64,000 nt of DNA from JACVRW01 sp963825345. GTDB taxonomy: Bacteria > Actinomycetota > Thermoleophilia > Solirubrobacterales > Thermoleophilaceae. Shown here in pieces: positions 60,931 through 64,000 of this stretch. Within the stretch, counting starts at the first letter, position 1, and the number at the start of each line of letters is the position of its first letter. The notes beneath the pieces were generated by a model. That model ran no database searches. It was not told where the DNA came from and was given only the letters and a program-made list of their open reading frames with translations. A program made the position numbers and the translations under genes. The stretch spans positions 45,309 to 109,308 of the forward strand of contig CAWGSQ010000007.1 in NCBI GenBank assembly GCA_963825345.1, written 5' to 3'.

Positions 60931-61604
60931 CGCTCCCCCAGCCACGTGGTCACCGGCCGCCAGGCCCCGGAGTCCGGCTCGAGGTGCTCGTCGTGGCCGA
61001 TACCGGGAAGCTCGACGAGCTCACACGAATCGCCGCACTCAGCGGCGCGCCGGACGTAGCGGCGGGACAGGTCGATGGGCACGACCTCGTCGTCCTCGCC
61101 GTGCACGAGCAGCTGCGGCACGCTCAGTGGGAGGCGCTCGATCGGCGAGGCGAGGTCGTAGCGATCTGGCAGTGTCCCCGCCGCGCCACCGAGGAAGGTC
61201 TCCGCGGCGCCGCGCGACAGCTCTAGGCGGGCGGCCTCGCGGATGTCCGCGACGCCCGCCTGGGAGACGGCGCCGCTGAGGCGGACGCGCGGCTCGGCGC
61301 CCGGCGCACCCTCCGGCAGGCCGGGACGAGCGGCCGCCCAGAGCGCAAGCTGGCCGCCGGCCGAGTGGCCGATGGCCACGACGCGGCTCAGGTCGAGCGG
61401 CTCGTCGAGCCGCCCGAGATGGTCGATCCCTGCCGCCACGTCCTCGAACGTCCCCGGCCAGCCGCCGCGGCTCCGCCAGCCCAGCCGGCGGTACTCGAGG
61501 TTCCACACCGCGAAGCCGCGCCCTGCGAGGTCCGTTACGAGCCGGTCCTCCAGCCGCAGGTCGTAGCGAGCCCGCCAGAAGCCACCGTGAATCAAGACCG
61601 CCAC
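60927..61604 (-). CDS. Alpha/beta hydrolase, kynurenine-formamidase-like, start uncertain
   Basis: At least 225 residues of alpha/beta hydrolase. The oxyanion motif HGGFWRARYDLRLEDRL follows VLIHGG. The nucleophile serine is in VVAIGHSAGGQLALWA, with Asp in VHGEDDEVVPIDL and His in LPGIGHDEHLE. The first possible start codon (GTG 61604) is only a few residues before VLIHGG. The same frame continues upstream to about 61690 with a segment (YGERRDQFGEL) that resembles the N-terminus of homologues, but no ATG, GTG or TTG is available there. So it may use a rare start or suffer an error. Coupling to kynU suggests N-formylkynurenine formamidase. Confidence 0.85.
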   Translation of the reverse strand: MAVLIHGGFWRARYDLRLEDRLVTDLAGRGFAVWNLEYRRLGWRSRGGWPGTFEDVAAGIDHLGRLDEPLDLSRVVAIGHSAGGQLALWAAARPGLPEGAPGAEPRVRLSGAVSQAGVADIREAARLELSRGAAETFLGGAAGTLPDRYDLASPIERLPLSVPQLLVHGEDDEVVPIDLSRRYVRRAAECGDSCELVELPGIGHDEHLEPDSGAWRPVTTWLGER

Positions 61605-61714
61605 GGGCCAGGGCGAGGCGCCGTCATCCGGAGTGGTCAGCTCGCCGAACTGATCCCGCCGCTCGCCGTAATTGTGCCGCCGCGACTCGATGCCGAGCAG
61701 TATCGCGAGCCGCC

Positions 61715-61720
61715 TACAAT
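61715..61720 (+). promoter_or_regulatory. -10 box of tRNA-Val
   Basis: TACAAT, a near-consensus -10, lies 12 bases before the tRNA. A weak TGCCGA (61691-61696) 18 bases upstream could be the -35. Confidence 0.5.
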
Positions 61721-61732
61721 GTCCCCTCTCCC

Positions 61733-61804
61733 GGGCGCGTAGCTCAGCGGGAGAGCGCTCGCCTCACACGCGAGAGGTCGCTGGTTCGAACCCAGCCGCG
61801 CCCA
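61733..61804 (+). tRNA. tRNA-Val (anticodon CAC)
   Basis: A 72-nt cloverleaf. The acceptor GGGCGCG (61733-61739) pairs with CGCGCCC (61797-61803), with discriminator A61804. The D arm is GCTC/GAGC with an AGCGGGA loop. The anticodon stem CTCGC/GCGAG encloses the loop CTCACAC with CAC at the anticodon. The T arm is GCTGG/CCAGC with loop TTCGAAC. The 3' CCA is not encoded. Confidence 0.96.
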
Positions 61805-61849
61805 CTGAAAGCCCTGCTGACAGATGTAGTGCCCCAGCCGCGCTCCGGC

Positions 61850-63958
61850 TCAGCTCCCCGGTTCGCCGGCTGAGTTCAGGAACGTGAGCTTGATCGCGAT
61901 CGGATTCCCGGCCGGGCCTGCCCAGTTGTGGACCTCGAGTCGGTAGTGGCCAGGGGTGAGGTTGTTCGTGCCGATCGTCTCACCATCCAGGTCGCCGCCG
62001 TTGGTGCCGGTGGCGAACTCCGACCAGGTCCCGTCGTCGTTCCGACGCTGGAGGAACAGGTCGATGTCCGCCGGCAGGGTCGGCGTCACGCGACCCTGCA
62101 TGCTGGCGTTGTCGTGCACGCCATCTACGTCGAACTCGAAGTACTCGCTCGTCACGCCTGGAATGCGCTCGCCGACGCCCGGCGCCTTCGTGGTGACTGA
62201 CCCCTCGACCGGAGACTGTGCCGGACCGGCGGGAACGGGGTCCTCCGTGGTGTCGCCCTTCTGCTGCGGCGGCAGCGCGAAGGAGTCGGACTGCGAGCTC
62301 GCAATCGTCTCCGACGGCACCGTGACGGTCCTGGACATATAGCTCTGGAGCTGTGTGCCGGGGTCGCCCTGGATCGTGGTCGTTCGCTCGCGGCGCAGGA
62401 ACGGGAACGTGACAGCGCCCCCGGTGACCGTGACCGTCTGCATCGTCGGCGACGCCAGCAGCCAGAAGTCCGTGTTGTTGTCGGTCACCTTGACCCCGAT
62501 CCGGTGTCCGGCGGGAATCTTCCAGTCTGCCGACCACAGGTCCAGCGGGATCTTGCTTTGACCGGTGCCGTAGATCATGTGGGCCTGCCGCGTGATCAGC
62601 GGCCCCGTGCCGTTCCGGTCCAGGTCGTATACGTCGACGACGAGGTTGGCCCTAGGCAGCGTCGTGGACACATTGACGGTGGCGTGACCCGAGCCGGACA
62701 GGTGAGCGTCGTACGGCAAGGGCGGCGAGATCGTCCACACCCCGTCCGAGTCGGTGACGGACCCGTCGGCCTCGTCGGTGTAGCTGCCCGGCCGCAGCTC
62801 GCTCGTATAGCCGGTCGAATCGGCGGGAGGCCACTTGTCTTCAGCGCGCCACACGCCGTCGTTCGTCTGCACCGCGATCATCGGGTCCTTGATCTTCGAC
62901 CTGACGCCCTTCAGTTGTAGGTCGTAGAAGCGCATCACCTCGTCGAACCATCCGGCGCGGCCCATCTTCAGGCGGCCGGCCTCGTCGGTTTCGTTGCCGC
63001 GAACGTGCTCCCAGGGTCCAAGCCACGCGCGCTCGTAGCCGGTGTGGTTGTCGAGGTACTGCTGCAGTCCATCGGCGACCGTGTTGTTCTCCGTCAGCCC
63101 CTGGGTCAGGAACAGCGGCACCTTCGAGCCCGCAGCGCCGGGGATTAGGTTCCGCAGCTTCCAGAACTCCGAGCCGTGGTCGTCGTTCGCGGCCTGGGCG
63201 CCGAAGTTCTGCGCAAGGCAGGCCGGGTCGTTGAGCGAGTTGACGTTGTAGTTCGGATCGTCCGTGAGCGGCCCGGGCGTCGCCGCGATCCCGTCATAGA
63301 GCGCGGGCGTCAGCACGGAGTTCGAACGGCGCATGCCGTCGCCGTACAGGTAGCGGTAGTCGTCGTAGACGGGCTCCTGCGAGACGACCGCCGCGAGGCC
63401 GGCGGGGCGCCTGTTGACCCCGATCAGGCCGGTCAGCCCGTCGTAGGACTTCCCGTACATCCCGACCTTCCCCGTCGACCACGACTGGCTCGCCGCCCAC
63501 TTCACGGCGTTGACGACGTCTGCCTGCTCGCCCGGTCCGGACCAGTCGAGGCAACCATTCGACCCGCCGAAACCGCGCAGGTCGACCATCACGAAGCTGT
63601 AGCCCTTCTTGAGAAGCCCCGAGCCCTCGACGAAGTCCTGGAAGCGCTCCGACGGGCCGGCGTTCGGGCCAACCGGATCGTAGTTCGTGCCCTCGGCGGG
63701 ACCCGCGGGGCCGGTCTGGCCCGAGTGATTGAAGTATGGGCCGATCGAGATGATCACCGGCGTCTTCGTGGCGGCGGTCGCCCCCTTGGGACGCAGGACG
63801 TCGGCGTGCAGCGTCGCGTTCCCCGCGGTCGACGGCGACTGGATCCAAGCCTCACTCCAATCCGCGTCGGGATAGGCGACCCCGGCGGCACCGGCCGCAG
63901 CGGGAAGTGCGGCCAGGGAGGCAACTGACAGGACGATGGCGAGAGCGAAGCGGGACAT
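61850..63958 (-). CDS. Secreted CocE/NonD-type hydrolase (X-Pro dipeptidyl-peptidase S15 family)
   Basis: A 702-residue exported protein. A signal peptide spans about 1-25 (AIVLSVASLAALPAAAGA). The alpha/beta hydrolase S15 core (about 45-370) has the catalytic serine in VGMYGKSYDGLTGL (near 169), with an Asp/His later in the core. The PepX_C jelly-roll domain (about 400-560, LVVDVYDLDRNGTGPLITRQ) follows. An additional 100-residue C-terminal domain (FFEFDVDGVHDNA-like, then DIDLFLQRRNDDGTW) resembles secreted pre-peptidase C-terminal (PPC) domains. It may cleave Xaa-Pro dipeptides or esters; the real substrate is unknown. A weak AGGGGA lies near the ATG at 63958. The remaining 42 bases to the window edge show nothing. 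Confidence 0.9.
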   Translation of the reverse strand: MSRFALAIVLSVASLAALPAAAGAAGVAYPDADWSEAWIQSPSTAGNATLHADVLRPKGATAATKTPVIISIGPYFNHSGQTGPAGPAEGTNYDPVGPNAGPSERFQDFVEGSGLLKKGYSFVMVDLRGFGGSNGCLDWSGPGEQADVVNAVKWAASQSWSTGKVGMYGKSYDGLTGLIGVNRRPAGLAAVVSQEPVYDDYRYLYGDGMRRSNSVLTPALYDGIAATPGPLTDDPNYNVNSLNDPACLAQNFGAQAANDDHGSEFWKLRNLIPGAAGSKVPLFLTQGLTENNTVADGLQQYLDNHTGYERAWLGPWEHVRGNETDEAGRLKMGRAGWFDEVMRFYDLQLKGVRSKIKDPMIAVQTNDGVWRAEDKWPPADSTGYTSELRPGSYTDEADGSVTDSDGVWTISPPLPYDAHLSGSGHATVNVSTTLPRANLVVDVYDLDRNGTGPLITRQAHMIYGTGQSKIPLDLWSADWKIPAGHRIGVKVTDNNTDFWLLASPTMQTVTVTGGAVTFPFLRRERTTTIQGDPGTQLQSYMSRTVTVPSETIASSQSDSFALPPQQKGDTTEDPVPAGPAQSPVEGSVTTKAPGVGERIPGVTSEYFEFDVDGVHDNASMQGRVTPTLPADIDLFLQRRNDDGTWSEFATGTNGGDLDGETIGTNNLTPGHYRLEVHNWAGPAGNPIAIKLTFLNSAGEPGS

Positions 63959-64000
63959 GTCCCCTACAACGACGGCGTGGGCCGAAACTGGCGGTGGCCA

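Overview
The window is very GC-rich (about two thirds or more G+C by eye), gene-dense, and uses GTG and TTG starts freely. Gene content points to an actinobacterium-type organism: FmdB and LCP proteins, GlmU-Prs and MetG-TatD-RsmA-IspE clusters, an AceE-like E1, and a long two-domain L25. Many genes have a TAnnnT box 6-9 bases before the start codon and no Shine-Dalgarno, which fits frequent leaderless transcription. My best guess is class Thermoleophilia (Solirubrobacterales or Gaiellales-like). That is inference, since no rRNA is present. The sequence is chromosomal housekeeping DNA with only a few accessory traces. I see no prophage, integrase, insertion sequence or CRISPR array.

Layout. 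1-8.7 kb: foldase lipoprotein (partial), mfd, pth and rplY, then a divergent ABC1 kinase, then prs-glmU. 8.8-16 kb: tRNA-Gln, then a long leftward operon metG-tatD-rsmA-ispE-(DedA/PAP2 fusion)-(76-aa membrane protein)-PucR-type regulator. 16-20.6 kb: M23 peptidase, rsmI, ROK kinase, divergent LCP protein, FmdB. 20.7-27.6 kb: glyS, MMPL exporter, a membrane-anchored hypothetical, TetR, and a DUF3311-plus-symporter pair. 27.6-32 kb: a small membrane protein, an hsp20-lon stress operon, a metallo-hydrolase and a Cys-rich small protein. 32-39.6 kb: a NmrA/SRPBCC/HTH cassette, MFS-icd-mdh, a site-2 protease and an AbiEi-like/DUF559 protein. 39.6-43.3 kb: a succinate dehydrogenase of flavoprotein, iron-sulfur and HdrB-like subunits, with no cytochrome anchor. 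43.3-47.3 kb: secreted and cell-wall proteins and a LuxR-type regulator. 47.3-53 kb: lysC-asd, a GH3 hydrolase, a palindromic repeat element and a molybdopterin oxidoreductase. 53-59.3 kb: dnaX-ybaB-recR, a degenerate HD-GYP protein, an AceE-like E1, a SnoaL-like gene and a large SRP RNA with an Alu domain. 59.3-64 kb: RidA, kynurenine-pathway genes, tRNA-Val and a secreted CocE-type hydrolase.

Themes. Translation and RNA maturation (pth, rplY, metG, glyS, rsmA, rsmI, two tRNAs, SRP RNA), envelope biogenesis (glmU, prs, ispE, LCP, M23, L,D-transpeptidase, GH3), central carbon (mdh, icd, sdh, AceE-like) and proteostasis (lon, hsp20, foldase, site-2 protease) dominate. Genes are packed with 1-4 base overlaps, and several convergent pairs overlap or share a CTAG that is a stop codon on both strands.

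The only stretch above 300 bases without a protein gene (about 58,980-59,301) holds the SRP RNA. Three genes (ispE, rsmA and the SnoaL-like gene) are each broken by one extra base in a short homopolymer. Read together, these look more like sequence errors than real decay. The most interesting unexplained signal is one long inverted repeat (same arms, same 19-base spacer) found both upstream of metG and across the start of the AbiEi-like gene next to sdhA.
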